NCBI RefSeq assembly: GCF_002979555.1
Contig: NZ_PCOZ01000003.1
Coordinates: forward strand, 1-64,000
Direction: 5' to 3'
Length of the DNA stretch: 64,000 nt
From: Pseudomonas sp. MYb60
GTDB lineage: Bacteria; Pseudomonadota; Gammaproteobacteria; Pseudomonadales; Pseudomonadaceae
Made by a program: the position numbers and the translations under genes. The notes under the pieces were generated by a model. It was not told the DNA's origin, searched no databases, and saw nothing but the letters and a program-made list of their open reading frames with translations. Below, one piece after another: positions 46,010 to 54,900 of this stretch; the first letter of the stretch is position 1; each line of letters opens with the position of its first letter.

Positions 46010-46717
46010 TCAGGCGGCGCGGCGCACGGGCGATATCTGGCCTGAAGCGAAGGCAGCGGGAACGGGAGCGCTTTGGCTAAGTTGCATTGCGCTTCTAGCG
46101 CGCAAGAAATACTCGATACTCGCGGCAAACCACATGCTGTAGGCCAGCAGTTCGACACCTTCTTCTACCGTGGTCTTCGCCAGCCGTTCGTAACCCTCGC
46201 CGAGCACCAGGTGCCACAGGCTGCCCATGCCGAACACTCGGGAAAACAGCAGGATGGCAAAACCGGTGGACATCGTGGCGAAGATCGGCGAGGAAAAAAA
46301 TGCCTCAAGCTGGACCAATGTCTGTGCTCGATTGGGCTTGCGAAAGCCATTGAACAGGGCGCTAGCGGCGATCACCAGGAAGGGCGCACACCACGCACTG
46401 TGGCTGATCGGGTCGAACAGGCCATCAAGTTCACGCATGAGCAAGCAGCCGAAAAAACCGGCGGCCAGGTAGTTGAAGCCGCGTCCATTTTTATCGGGGG
46501 CACACCAAAACAGCAGGGCGCAGGCAAACAGCAGCAGTTCCTGGGACACTTCGGTGAAGGAGATCTCCAGGATCTGCGTTTGAAATACCGCGATATCCAA
46601 CCAGATCATCCACAAGGTGAAGCCGATCAACAGCAGTTTGAGGGCGAAAAAACAAAGGGGTGTTTTGAGGCGAGAAAAAAATGGCGACACGTGCAGCTCC
46701 AGCGGGTCATGCAACAA
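46010..46717 (-). CDS. Integral membrane protein of unknown function
   Basis: 235 residues with about six hydrophobic segments (about 21-45, 59-73, 81-95, 108-123, 145-165 and 186-205) and charged ends. It contains many tryptophans, WMIWLD, and a short acidic motif MRELDGLFDP between helices 3 and 4 that looks conserved in character. I do not recognise the family. The C-terminal tail (about 207-235) is alanine-rich and probably cytoplasmic. It is upstream of the efflux operon on the same strand, but 163 bases separate them. Confidence 0.72.
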   Translation of the reverse strand: MLHDPLELHVSPFFSRLKTPLCFFALKLLLIGFTLWMIWLDIAVFQTQILEISFTEVSQELLLFACALLFWCAPDKNGRGFNYLAAGFFGCLLMRELDGLFDPISHSAWCAPFLVIAASALFNGFRKPNRAQTLVQLEAFFSSPIFATMSTGFAILLFSRVFGMGSLWHLVLGEGYERLAKTTVEEGVELLAYSMWFAASIEYFLRARSAMQLSQSAPVPAAFASGQISPVRRAA

Positions 46718-46822
46718 AAAGTTGTGACATGAAACGCTAATTGCCGGCGCTATCCTAATGATTTGCCGAGATAAGTTTAATTGATAAGAGTGATAGTCAG
46801 GTTGGGTCCAGTGCGGGGAGGG

Positions 46823-47038
46823 TCAGAGCTCCTCGTACACTGCCGGATCCTGGTTGTCCAACCGTCCGGCAGGCGTGGCCAGGCGAGAAATGATAGCCAG
46901 GTCGTCTTCGGACAGCGCGAAATCGATGAGGACGATGCCCTGGGCCTGGTTCCACGCCATCTGCTGAGAGCGTTTTATCAAGGGCTGCTGCTGTGCCGGA
47001 ACCCAGCAACCACGATCATGCATGCACGTAAAATTCAA
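46823..47038 (-). pseudogene. Possible C-terminal remnant of an aldo/keto reductase
   Basis: A 71-codon frame whose second half (IDFALSEDDLAIISRLATP, then AGRLDNQ) resembles the last helix and C-terminus of aldo/keto reductases. No catalytic region, start site or ribosome-binding site is present. It lies in a gene-poor gap of about 330 bases; the rest of that gap shows nothing recognisable. The match is weak and could be chance. Confidence 0.3.
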
Positions 47039-47047
47039 GCTGCGTCT

Positions 47048-47437
47048 CTACCCAAAGGCGCTTAAGGCGAAAGCTATCGCTATCAGCCAGACGATCAAGA
47101 TCCCGCCAGTCATCAACCAGGTCCCTTTCAGAGAGATACGCTGTCCGGCTTTAGCCAGCGCCAGCAAGTGACAGCGTTGCAGCAGTTGCACTGGAATCAT
47201 CCGCAATGCAAGGGCGATACCCAGGGGTAGCAGAATCACGTCGTCCAGTAACCCCAGCACCGGAATGAAATCCGGTATGAGGTCGATGGGGCTCAGGGCG
47301 TAAACCACGGTCGTCAATGCTACGGCTTTGGCACTCAACGGCATGTCGAGCTGACGGCAACACAGCCAGAGTAGAATGAGTTTCGTCTTGAGCGTCTTGG
47401 CCCAGGATTTGAGACGCCGCACAGCAGCTGTAATCAT
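47048..47437 (-). CDS. YkvA/DUF1232 family membrane protein
   Basis: 129 residues from MITAAVRRLKSW. The DUF1232 core is clear: YALSPIDLIPDFIPVLGLLDD (about 44-64), then ILLPLGIALALRMIP, and a C-terminal transmembrane helix (about 107-127). Function of the family is unknown. It begins 11 bases after the stop of the ABC binding-protein gene, so it may be co-transcribed with the iron-uptake operon. A longer start at 47491 would overlap that gene. Confidence 0.82.
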   Translation of the reverse strand: MITAAVRRLKSWAKTLKTKLILLWLCCRQLDMPLSAKAVALTTVVYALSPIDLIPDFIPVLGLLDDVILLPLGIALALRMIPVQLLQRCHLLALAKAGQRISLKGTWLMTGGILIVWLIAIAFALSAFG

Positions 47438-47447
47438 TGGGAGTGCG

Positions 47448-48587
47448 TCATCCGGCTTTGGTATCGAGCTCTTCAAAACAGACCTGCTCATGAAAAATAA
47501 AAGGCAGATCGGGGAGGGTGGTGAAGTTTTGGATCAAGCGGCGGTACTCGGCGTCCGGGTCTAAGCCGGCAAAGGCGTCAGGCCAGTATATTTTTGCCAG
47601 CCACTGCGCGCCTACGACGTTGAACACGCTGTTGTAAAACTGATGGCTGAGTCCTTGTACACACTGACCGGGGGACTGTGCGGTGGCGTTGAATCCAGGG
47701 CGCGACATCAGTCGCTCCATCTCAGCACGGATTTTCGCGTTATCCGCTGCGTAGCCGAATGGAATTGCACCGACGCCGTTGCGCATGCGTTGGGTACCGG
47801 TCATCAGGTACACATCGGGTTTGCTCAGAATCAGGGTTTCCAGCGCGACATCGCCTGATTCGCTTCGCATGTAATGCGACCCCAGGTTGATTGCGCCAAG
47901 GTGCTCGCTCAACAAGCCCCAGCCGCTGTGCCCCTGAGTATGGCAACAACCACCGCCGCCCGCTTGCCCAGCTCGGGCTTCAACGAACACTCTGGGGGGC
48001 TCGAGACCGTTGATGTGCTGTTGCAGGCTGGAAAGCTGGCGCCGGTAGTAGTCCAGATACGCTTGCGCTTGCTTTTCGCGCCCCAGAACACGGCCTAGAA
48101 GTTCGATGCTGCGGGGTACGTTCACTAATGGGTCAAGTTCGCTATCCACGTAGATCAGCGCGATGCCCAAGCGTTGTAACACGCTTTCCAGTACCGTGTT
48201 TTCGATGGCTGAACGAGCGCTCAGGCGAGCGATGATCAAGTCCGGGTGCGTGCGTAGCAGGCTTTCAATATCAAGTTGTCCGCTTTGCGGGAAGGCCAGT
48301 GTTTGCACGTTGCGTGCCTCGGGCCAGCGTTGCTGAATAACGTTCCATAGGCCTGGGTCGGAGCTGGCCAGGTTGTTGTCCCACGCGACCAGGTGCCTGA
48401 GCGGGTTTTCGCGCTCAAGCAGTGCGAGCGCAAGCACGTCATTGCTGTCCTGCAGCACGATGCGTTGTGGCGCGTGTGGCAGGGTAACGCTGCGCCCGGC
48501 CAGATCGATGACCACGCGCGGATAGTCGGCGGCCTGAGCCCCGGCGCTTAACAGCCACAGCAACATCAACACAGGGCGCATCAACAT
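47448..48587 (-). CDS. Fe/siderophore-type ABC transporter periplasmic binding protein
   Basis: About 379 residues. A signal peptide ends near GAQAA (about 20). The class III binding-protein fold is indicated by PQRIVLQDSNDVLALALL (about 40-57), LRTHPDLIIARLS and a long connecting helix RSIELLGRVLGRE. An unusual segment GGGGCCHTQGHSGWG places a Cys-Cys pair at about 214-215 where a ligand pocket would be. It starts at ATG-TTG-ATG overlapping the ATPase stop; either ATG works. It is the last ABC component after the TonB receptor, permease and ATPase. Confidence 0.86.
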   Translation of the reverse strand: MLMRPVLMLLWLLSAGAQAADYPRVVIDLAGRSVTLPHAPQRIVLQDSNDVLALALLERENPLRHLVAWDNNLASSDPGLWNVIQQRWPEARNVQTLAFPQSGQLDIESLLRTHPDLIIARLSARSAIENTVLESVLQRLGIALIYVDSELDPLVNVPRSIELLGRVLGREKQAQAYLDYYRRQLSSLQQHINGLEPPRVFVEARAGQAGGGGCCHTQGHSGWGLLSEHLGAINLGSHYMRSESGDVALETLILSKPDVYLMTGTQRMRNGVGAIPFGYAADNAKIRAEMERLMSRPGFNATAQSPGQCVQGLSHQFYNSVFNVVGAQWLAKIYWPDAFAGLDPDAEYRRLIQNFTTLPDLPFIFHEQVCFEELDTKAG

Positions 48588-49360
48588 GATGCGTCCACAT
48601 GAATCTGCACGCGGCCCTGGCTGCAATGCTCGACACGCGCCTGCACCCCATAGACCTGCTCCAGCATGGCGGGGGTCAAGGTCTGCTCGGGCGTGCCCGC
48701 TGTATGCAGCCGACCTTGTTGCAAGACCATGATGCAGTCAGCCCAGCGGGCTGCGAGGCCGAGGTCGTGCAGCACCACGACGACGATTCGTCCCTGATCG
48801 GCCATCTGGCGAACGGTCGCCATCACATCGTTCTGATAACGCAGGTCCAATGCGCTGGTAGGCTCGTCCAGCAGCAACAGACTCGGTTCGCGGATCACCG
48901 CTTGGGCGAGGCTGACCATCTGTTTCTGTCCGCCCGACAGACTGTCCAGCGACTTGAGCGCCATGGGCAAAATGCCCAATTGTTCGAGCACCGCAAACGC
49001 CTGTGCTTGCAGGGCCTGGCTATCGCCGCGCAGCCCAGGGGTATCCGCCCCGCGAAGAGCGCCCAGCAACGTTTCCAGCACGCTCAACTCGATACCCTCC
49101 TGCAGGGTCTGAGGCATGAAACCCAACACTGCAGCACGCTCACGGCGATCACAGTTAAGCAGGTCAAGGGTCCCCAGGCGTACCTCTCCGCGGGCTTTCA
49201 GTAAGCCGGCCAGCGCACGCAGCAGCGTCGATTTGCCTGCGCCATTGGGGCCCACCAGTGCGACGACCTGGCCGGGCTGGATGTCGGGCAGGTTGATGCA
49301 ATGCAGCACCTGACGCCCCTTGTAACCTACATTCAATTGGCTGACCCGTAATGCACTCAT
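48581..49360 (-). CDS. ABC transporter ATP-binding protein, FecE/FepC type
   Basis: 259 residues. Walker A GPNGAGKS at 37-44, signature LSGGQKQ at 141-147, Walker B LLLLDEP at 161-167 and switch histidine in VVLHDLGLAARWAD (about 198). The length and sequence fit the iron-siderophore and cobalamin group. It overlaps the permease stop in ATGA and the binding-protein start, so the three genes are tightly coupled. Confidence 0.93.
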   Translation of the reverse strand: MSALRVSQLNVGYKGRQVLHCINLPDIQPGQVVALVGPNGAGKSTLLRALAGLLKARGEVRLGTLDLLNCDRRERAAVLGFMPQTLQEGIELSVLETLLGALRGADTPGLRGDSQALQAQAFAVLEQLGILPMALKSLDSLSGGQKQMVSLAQAVIREPSLLLLDEPTSALDLRYQNDVMATVRQMADQGRIVVVVLHDLGLAARWADCIMVLQQGRLHTAGTPEQTLTPAMLEQVYGVQARVEHCSQGRVQIHVDASC

Positions 49361-50415
49361 GAGCGACCTCGCTTGAGTATCAGGGTCATGAACAGCGGCA
49401 CACCGACGACGGCAGTGACAATACCGATGGGCAACACTACACCGGGTATCAGCTGTTTGCTGACGATGGCCGAGAGCGACATGATCAGCGCGCCGGTCAG
49501 AATACTGGCAGGCAGGAAAAAGCGGTGATCCTCCCCGATCAGCAGGCGTGCTATGTGCGGGCCGACCAGGCCGATGAAACCGATGGTACCGACAAACGCG
49601 ACGGCAGTTGCCGCCAGCAGGCTGATACGCAGCAGCGCACCCAGGCGCAAGCGCGGCACGTTGATGCCCAGGGTCTCGGCACGCTCATCGCCCAGGCGCA
49701 GGGTAGTCATCTGCCATGCCGCGCGCATACTGAACGGAATGACCAGCAACACTACAAGCCCGAGGGTCTGCACCGCAGGCCAACTGGCTCGGCTCAGGCT
49801 GCCCATGCTCCAGAACACCAGTTGCTGAAGGGCATCAGCAGACGCCAGATACTGCAGCAGTGCGACCATCGCGTTAAAACTGAACACCAATGCGATACCG
49901 AACAGAACCAGCGACTGCACCCCCCCAGTCATGCTTGCCACCGCCTGCAATAGCAGCACCGAGGCGAAGGCGAAGACAAACGCGTTGGCGGTGATCAACC
50001 AGCTCGACGGCACACCGGGTACGCCCAGGTCCAGCACAATGGCCAGCGCTGCGCCCAGTGAAGCTGCCGACGACACGCCCAGCGTGAACGGGCTGGCCAA
50101 GGGGTTGTTGAGGATCGTCTGCATTTCGGCCCCGGCCAGCGACAGTGCTGCGCCCACCAGCACTGCCATCAGGGCAAACGGCAAGCGCAGCTCGCGCACG
50201 ATCACCTGGGTGTCGACATTGACCTGGGTCGGGTTGAAGATCGCCAACAGCACGTCCCCGGCGGCGAATCGCGTGCTGCCCAAGGTGATGTCAGTGATCA
50301 GGCAAAACAGCAGGGCCAGGGCGAGTGCACCGCAAATCCACAAACGTTTGTGCAAGGTCTTGCGGTAGGCCGCAGCCAGGGAATGCGCCGTTATCGTCGG
50401 TTCCGAGAGTTTCAA
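49357..50415 (-). CDS. ABC transporter permease, FecCD family
   Basis: 352 residues with about ten hydrophobic helices. FecCD signatures are visible: VRELRLPFALMAVLVGAALSLAGAEMQTILNNPLASPFTLGVSSAASLG (key parts LSLAGAEMQTILNNPLA and PFTLGVSSAASLGA), GDERAETLGIN, and FVGTIGFIGLVGPHIARLL near the C-terminus. It forms the inner-membrane channel for an iron complex. Its start overlaps the receptor stop in ATGA. Confidence 0.93.
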   Translation of the reverse strand: MKLSEPTITAHSLAAAYRKTLHKRLWICGALALALLFCLITDITLGSTRFAAGDVLLAIFNPTQVNVDTQVIVRELRLPFALMAVLVGAALSLAGAEMQTILNNPLASPFTLGVSSAASLGAALAIVLDLGVPGVPSSWLITANAFVFAFASVLLLQAVASMTGGVQSLVLFGIALVFSFNAMVALLQYLASADALQQLVFWSMGSLSRASWPAVQTLGLVVLLVIPFSMRAAWQMTTLRLGDERAETLGINVPRLRLGALLRISLLAATAVAFVGTIGFIGLVGPHIARLLIGEDHRFFLPASILTGALIMSLSAIVSKQLIPGVVLPIGIVTAVVGVPLFMTLILKRGRS

Positions 50416-52772
50416 AATTTCACGCTCACCGCCGCGATTGCCGATGCGGGCGCACCGGCGTAGTTACCATCGGTGCCGGCCACGGTTTCAATGTATTTGC
50501 GGTCAGTGAGGTTGCGGCCGTTGAGCGAGACCCGCACGTTTTCGTTGATGTCGTAGAACACGCTGGCGTCGACACGTGCATAACCGCCAACGTCATAACT
50601 GTTATTGATATCGCCCTGACGCTCGCCGACGGCAATCACCCCGGCGCCGAAGCCCAGGCCGCGTAAGGGGCCTTCCTGCAACTGATAAGAGGACCAGATC
50701 GAGCCGCTTAGAATCGGTACGCCATCCAGGCGATTACCCACATCAATGCGGGTGTCCTTGGTCACCTTGGCGTTGAGCGCGCTGACGTTTCCGGTGATCT
50801 CCCAGCCTTCAAGCGGCGTGCCAGTGACGTCGAGTTCAATGCCGCGGACTCTCTGTTCGCCGGTCTGCAGCGAGTAGTTGTCGTCGGACGGATCGGGGGC
50901 GGCGACGTTCTCACGGGTGATTTCGAACACCGAGACGGTAGCGCTGAGACGATCCGGAATGACATCGATTTTGGCCCCCATCTCGTATTGCTTGCCTTCT
51001 TCGGGGTCCAACACGCTGCCGTTGCGCTGGATATTGCTCTGCGGTGTGAACGACGTGCTGTAGCTGGCGTATAGCGCGAGCCAGTCAGTGGGCTGATACA
51101 CCAAACCCAGGCGTGGCGAGATTTTGGACGGGTCGATATTGGTCTTGGTGACCTTGTAAGCGGCGTTGGTGGTGCTATTGCGCTGGCGGGTGTCGTCGTA
51201 TCGGGCGCCGACGATCAACTTCCATTGTTCGTTCAGGTCTATCTGGTCTTGCAGGTACACACTGTACGACTCGACCTTGTAGTCGGTTTCTTCATTGAAG
51301 GTGAATGGGCCCGGCAGCGCACCGTAGACGGGCTTGAAAATATCGATGGACGTCAGCGATGCACGATCGCTGCTGACGTTGCGCTTACCGTCGATGTATT
51401 CGAAACCAGCCAGTGCCGTGTGTTTGAGCCCGCCGGTGGCGAAACGTGCGATGGCTTCATATTGCATGTCCAGCGTCTGGACCCGCTCATCGCCATCTGT
51501 GGCGCGGCGCTCCAATGTACGGCCGTCGGCGCGGAGGGTGCGCAGGTCGACCACGTAGCGGTCCTTGTGTGACTGGTCCCAGCGGGTCATCTGGCGCAAT
51601 GTTAACCAATCGTTGACGTCGTGCTCGGCGCGGTACCAGACCGAGAACTTTTCAGCCTTGTCCCGTGACCAGGGTTCGTGCAGGTAACGGTCGGCACTCA
51701 TGTTGATCTTGCCGTTCAGCGGGATCAGTCCGCGGTCGAAGGGGCTGGTCTGGTCGATGTACTCGGCGCCGGCGTCCACCCGTGTCGAGTCACTGGGTTC
51801 CCAGCGCAGCGTGGGCGCGACGTAGGTGCGCTTACTGTCGCGGAAGGTGTCGCGAAAGCCACGGTCGGTCTGTGTGGCCACGGTCATGCGCCCAGCGAGC
51901 GTTTTGGCTTCATCTAGCGGTCCGCTGACGTTGGCCTCCAGGCGGTAGAAATCGAAAGACCCGGCTTGCGCCTTGACCTGGGCTTCAGGGGTGAAGCTTG
52001 GCTGTCGCGTGACCAGGTTGATCAAGCCGCCAGGGTTGCCACGGCCGTACAGCACCGACGCAGGCCCCTTGAGCACTTCGACGCGCTCGACGTTGGCCAG
52101 ATCTCGCAAGGCTTCGGGGCGCGAAACCAGCGGGTTGATCAACATCCCATCGACGGCGTAGGTCGTGGCTTTGAAACCCCGGATCACGAAGCTTTCAGAG
52201 GAACCACCGTGGGTATTGCCGCGCTGCACGCTGCTGACATTGGTCAGCGCATCCCCCAGGTTGTTGACCTGTTGATCCTCAAGCACCTGACGCGATACCA
52301 CCTGAATCGACTGCGGGATGTCACGCAGTGCCGTGTCGGTCTTGGTGCCTGTGGCGCTACGAGTGGCGCGGTAGCCTTGGACCGGTCCGTCCGCGCGTTC
52401 TACAAAAGCGTCGGCGGTAATGGTGGATGGCGCAAGATTCAGTGCGCCGCTATCCGGCTGTGGGAACAGCAGCAGGGTGCGTTCGTCGGTCAGCGTCCAT
52501 CCCAGTCCAGACTGGCTCAGCAACTGCAACAGCGCCTGTTGTTGACTTAACTCGCCGCTCACCGCAGGCGCCATTTTGCCTTGAGCAAGTGCGGCGTCGA
52601 AGCTCAATTGCAGATTGTTCTGCTGGGCGAACTGCGCCAGGGCCGAGGCTAATGGTTGCGCGACAATGGCGTAGTGCTCGGTGCGCACATCTTGCGTTGC
52701 GTCCGCTGCCCAGCCGCTCATGGGGAGCATGCACAGCAGTGCCAGGGACGGGAGAGCAGGGTAACGCGACAT
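50412..52772 (-). CDS. TonB-dependent siderophore receptor with signalling (STN) domain
   Basis: 786 residues. Signal peptide ends near GWA (about 22). An STN domain (about 35-110, with LASALAQFAQQNNLQLSFDAALAQGK) is the feature of receptors that signal through FecR to an ECF sigma factor. The plug follows (about 150-260: IPQSIQVVSRQVLEDQ, VERVEVLKGPASVLYGRGNPGG), then a 22-strand-type barrel ending in a terminal Phe (AVSVKF). It imports an iron complex, probably a ferric siderophore, using TonB energy. The sigma and anti-sigma genes lie just upstream. Confidence 0.94.
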   Translation of the reverse strand: MSRYPALPSLALLCMLPMSGWAADATQDVRTEHYAIVAQPLASALAQFAQQNNLQLSFDAALAQGKMAPAVSGELSQQQALLQLLSQSGLGWTLTDERTLLLFPQPDSGALNLAPSTITADAFVERADGPVQGYRATRSATGTKTDTALRDIPQSIQVVSRQVLEDQQVNNLGDALTNVSSVQRGNTHGGSSESFVIRGFKATTYAVDGMLINPLVSRPEALRDLANVERVEVLKGPASVLYGRGNPGGLINLVTRQPSFTPEAQVKAQAGSFDFYRLEANVSGPLDEAKTLAGRMTVATQTDRGFRDTFRDSKRTYVAPTLRWEPSDSTRVDAGAEYIDQTSPFDRGLIPLNGKINMSADRYLHEPWSRDKAEKFSVWYRAEHDVNDWLTLRQMTRWDQSHKDRYVVDLRTLRADGRTLERRATDGDERVQTLDMQYEAIARFATGGLKHTALAGFEYIDGKRNVSSDRASLTSIDIFKPVYGALPGPFTFNEETDYKVESYSVYLQDQIDLNEQWKLIVGARYDDTRQRNSTTNAAYKVTKTNIDPSKISPRLGLVYQPTDWLALYASYSTSFTPQSNIQRNGSVLDPEEGKQYEMGAKIDVIPDRLSATVSVFEITRENVAAPDPSDDNYSLQTGEQRVRGIELDVTGTPLEGWEITGNVSALNAKVTKDTRIDVGNRLDGVPILSGSIWSSYQLQEGPLRGLGFGAGVIAVGERQGDINNSYDVGGYARVDASVFYDINENVRVSLNGRNLTDRKYIETVAGTDGNYAGAPASAIAAVSVKF

Positions 52773-52802
52773 GGATACGATCCTTCATACGTCTGAATTA
52801 CA

Positions 52803-52821
52803 TTTGAGAAAAATTCTCAAA
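52803..52821. promoter_or_regulatory. 19-bp palindrome before the TonB receptor, candidate Fur-type site
   Basis: TTTGAGAA-AAA-TTCTCAAA is a perfect dyad about 30 bp upstream of the receptor ATG. It has the length and AT-rich symmetry of a Fur box but only partial match to the GATAATGATAATCATTATC consensus. It could bind another regulator. Confidence 0.45.
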
Positions 52822-52833
52822 CCGACCATGAAA

Positions 52834-52858
52834 GACGTAGTGCTCCTGGATTTTTTCC
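52834..52858 (-). promoter_or_regulatory. Candidate ECF iron-starvation promoter of the receptor operon
   Basis: On the minus strand GGAAAA (52853-52858) and CGTC (52834-52837) are 15 bases apart, the pattern of FecI/PvdS-type -35 and -10 elements. It lies in the 104-base gap between fecR-like and receptor genes and would be read by the sigma factor encoded just upstream. Confidence 0.5.
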
Positions 52859-52876
52859 ACGATTAATGAAAAAAAA

Positions 52877-53845
52877 TCAGAAATTCCCCAACGTGTGCAC
52901 CCACGGGGTCATTTGCCGGCTGTTGACGCCGAGCGATTGCGCCAGGGCTTTCAACGCGCGGGGCGGGTTGTTCAGGTCGTAGACGCCGGTGATGCGACGA
53001 GTCTTCAAGGATGGATCGGTTATGACGATCCACCCAGAGGTATAGCGCTGAAGTTGATCGACGATATCGGCCACGCTTTGGTTTTCAATGAACAGCGAGC
53101 CGGTGCGCCATGCCGCTACCTGTGTCGGTTCGAGGCTTGAGCGTTCGACTTTGCCCGACGGCCAGCTGAATTTCAGGCGTTGCCCCGGCATCAGGCGTTC
53201 GCTGAGGGGCGGCTGGGCATTTTCTGCCTGGACCTGTCCGTGTTCGAGCGCGACCTCGGCCGCATCCTGATGCAGATCCAGGTCGAACGCAGTGCCCAGC
53301 ACCCTCACCGACAATTGCCCCGCGTGGGCGATGAAAGGGTGCTGGGGGTCTCGCGCTACGTGAAAGTAGGCCTGGCCCTTGAGCAACTCGACCTGACGCC
53401 CATCGGCATCGAGCACCTTCAACGCGCTCTGCGGGCTGAGTACCACCGTCGAGCCATCGGCCAGGTGCACGGTGCGTATCTGCGCGACCCCCGTTTGATA
53501 GTCGGCGCGTAGTGCCATCGTGGCCTGAGGCGCCATTATTGCAGCGATGGCCGCCACGCCCGCTGCAGTTGCCAGCGCAAGCCAGCGTCGGCGTGAGCGA
53601 GTAGTCAGTTGCGGGGGACGGGACGGCTTGAGCACCACGCTGCGCGAATAGGCGGCTTCAGGCTTAGCCGGTAACTCGCCGAGCGCGCTCCAAAGGGTTT
53701 CCATTTTTCGCCAAGCGGCGCGATGTGCGTCGCTTTCCATCAGCCACTGTTCGAAGTCTGCGCGCGCGTCGGGTTCTTCCTGCAGGCGAATCTGCCAGTC
53801 GGCCGCCTGCTCCAGCGGGTCTTGAGGCTTATCCACGGTGCGCAT
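52877..53845 (-). CDS. FecR-type anti-sigma factor / sigma regulator
   Basis: 322 residues. N-terminal DUF4880 region with QAADWQIRLQEEPDARADFEQWL (key part EQAADWQIRLQ) and DAHRAAWRKMETLWSAL. One transmembrane segment lies about 88-107 (WLALATAAGVAAIAAIMAPQ). The periplasmic FecR domain has TVHLADGSTVVLSPQSALKV, VELLKGQAYFHVARD and VLGTAFDLDLHQ. A C-terminal STN-like secretin region (about 250-322) meets the receptor's STN domain. It overlaps the sigma gene by 17 bases. Confidence 0.93.
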   Translation of the reverse strand: MRTVDKPQDPLEQAADWQIRLQEEPDARADFEQWLMESDAHRAAWRKMETLWSALGELPAKPEAAYSRSVVLKPSRPPQLTTRSRRRWLALATAAGVAAIAAIMAPQATMALRADYQTGVAQIRTVHLADGSTVVLSPQSALKVLDADGRQVELLKGQAYFHVARDPQHPFIAHAGQLSVRVLGTAFDLDLHQDAAEVALEHGQVQAENAQPPLSERLMPGQRLKFSWPSGKVERSSLEPTQVAAWRTGSLFIENQSVADIVDQLQRYTSGWIVITDPSLKTRRITGVYDLNNPPRALKALAQSLGVNSRQMTPWVHTLGNF

Positions 53846-54362
53846 CCTTCCCTCCTTCCTGGTCGTCCACCACGCGGGCCAGCGCCAGCAGGGCCTCGCG
53901 CAACAGACGGTGTGCGGTGGTCAGGGACACGCCCAACTGACCGGCGATCTCAGCCAGCGTGAAACCGCCAAATCGGTGTAATTCCAACGCCTTTCGGCTG
54001 TTCTCGGGCAGCGCATGCAGCGCGTCAGACAGGCGCTCCAATGTCATGCTGTGCTGACAGATTTCGGCTGGATCATTGGCCGTAGTCGGCAACAACCAAA
54101 GGGGCGGGGAGGCAGTGTGATCATCCTCACGACTGCGCGAACGCTTGAGGTCCAGGGCCAGGTTACGCACGATCCGATAGAGGTAGGCCACGGGCTGCTC
54201 AACATCAGCACGCGTAGCAGCCTTCGCCGGGCTGAAACGAATCCAGGCTTCCTGGACGATGTCCTCGGCCTGAATCCGATCCCCGGTGATTTTCGCTGCA
54301 TAACCCACCAATTCCCGGCGAACGGACAGGAACATGTGCAGGTGCGCGGATGAATCGGACAT
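53829..54362 (-). CDS. ECF sigma factor, FecI type
   Basis: 177 residues. Region 2 (about 12-80) has ELVGYAAKITGDRIQAEDIVQEAWIRF, key motif QAEDIVQEAWIRF, and YLYRIVRNLALDLKR. Region 4 (about 105-165) has LPENSRKALELHRFGGFTLAEIAGQLGVS with TAHRLLREALLAL as recognition part. The short size fits iron-uptake ECF factors. It is first in the fecI-fecR pair; the ribosome-binding site is weak. Expected target is the receptor-ABC operon downstream. Confidence 0.92.
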   Translation of the reverse strand: MSDSSAHLHMFLSVRRELVGYAAKITGDRIQAEDIVQEAWIRFSPAKAATRADVEQPVAYLYRIVRNLALDLKRSRSREDDHTASPPLWLLPTTANDPAEICQHSMTLERLSDALHALPENSRKALELHRFGGFTLAEIAGQLGVSLTTAHRLLREALLALARVVDDQEGGKDAHRG

Positions 54363-54420
54363 GGGTGATGACTCGAATAGTGTGAAGCGTCCTGGCAGGG
54401 CGTGCAGTCTAGAGCTTGTC

Positions 54421-54433
54421 GATAAGGATTATC
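54421..54433. promoter_or_regulatory. Candidate Fur box upstream of the ECF sigma gene
   Basis: GATAA-GGA-TTATC is a perfect dyad, and the 18 bases from 54421 (GATAAGGATTATCAATAC) match most of the Fur consensus. It lies about 60 bp before the sigma-factor start, where Fur would repress under iron-rich conditions. Confidence 0.6.
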
Positions 54434-54579
54434 AATACGGTGGAGGGCTTGCCTCGTAAAGGCACCGGTATGTGCGATCGAAACTTGGCGCCTCACGCTA
54501 TGTGAACCGTCCAAGTCTCGGTCTCGCTGCGCGTCGACTTGACGTGCGCATGCGACGTATTACTGCAACGCGTATCGGT

Positions 54580-54870
54580 TTAACGGTCGTCGTCATGCAC
54601 CGACGAAGGGTGGCGGCACATGGCTGTCACTTCGATTTCCATATAGGGATACAGCGGTAATTGCATCAGGGTGTCGTGCAGGGTTTGGGTATCCGGCACA
54701 TCGAAGACGCTGACGTTGGCATACAGCCCGGCGACGCGCCACAAGTGGCGCCATGTGCCTTCGCGTTGCAGGCGTTGCGCCAATTCCTTCTCGTCGGCTT
54801 TGAGACGCGCAGCGCGGTCCGGCGGCATATCGTGTGGGAGTTTGACGGTCATGCGCACGTGAAACAGCAT
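54580..54870 (-). CDS. catC: Muconolactone delta-isomerase
   Basis: 96 residues, the canonical length. MLFHVRMTVKLPHDM, EKELAQRLQREGTWRHLWRVAGLYANVSVFDV (key part WRHLWRVAGLYANVSVFDV) and LPLYPYMEIEVTAMCRHPS are the family pattern. It converts muconolactone to 3-oxoadipate enol-lactone as a decamer. AAGGA precedes the ATG, 30 bases after catB. Confidence 0.96.
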   Translation of the reverse strand: MLFHVRMTVKLPHDMPPDRAARLKADEKELAQRLQREGTWRHLWRVAGLYANVSVFDVPDTQTLHDTLMQLPLYPYMEIEVTAMCRHPSSVHDDDR

Positions 54871-54900
54871 CGTGTGATTCCTTTAGAGTTGAGTATCAAA

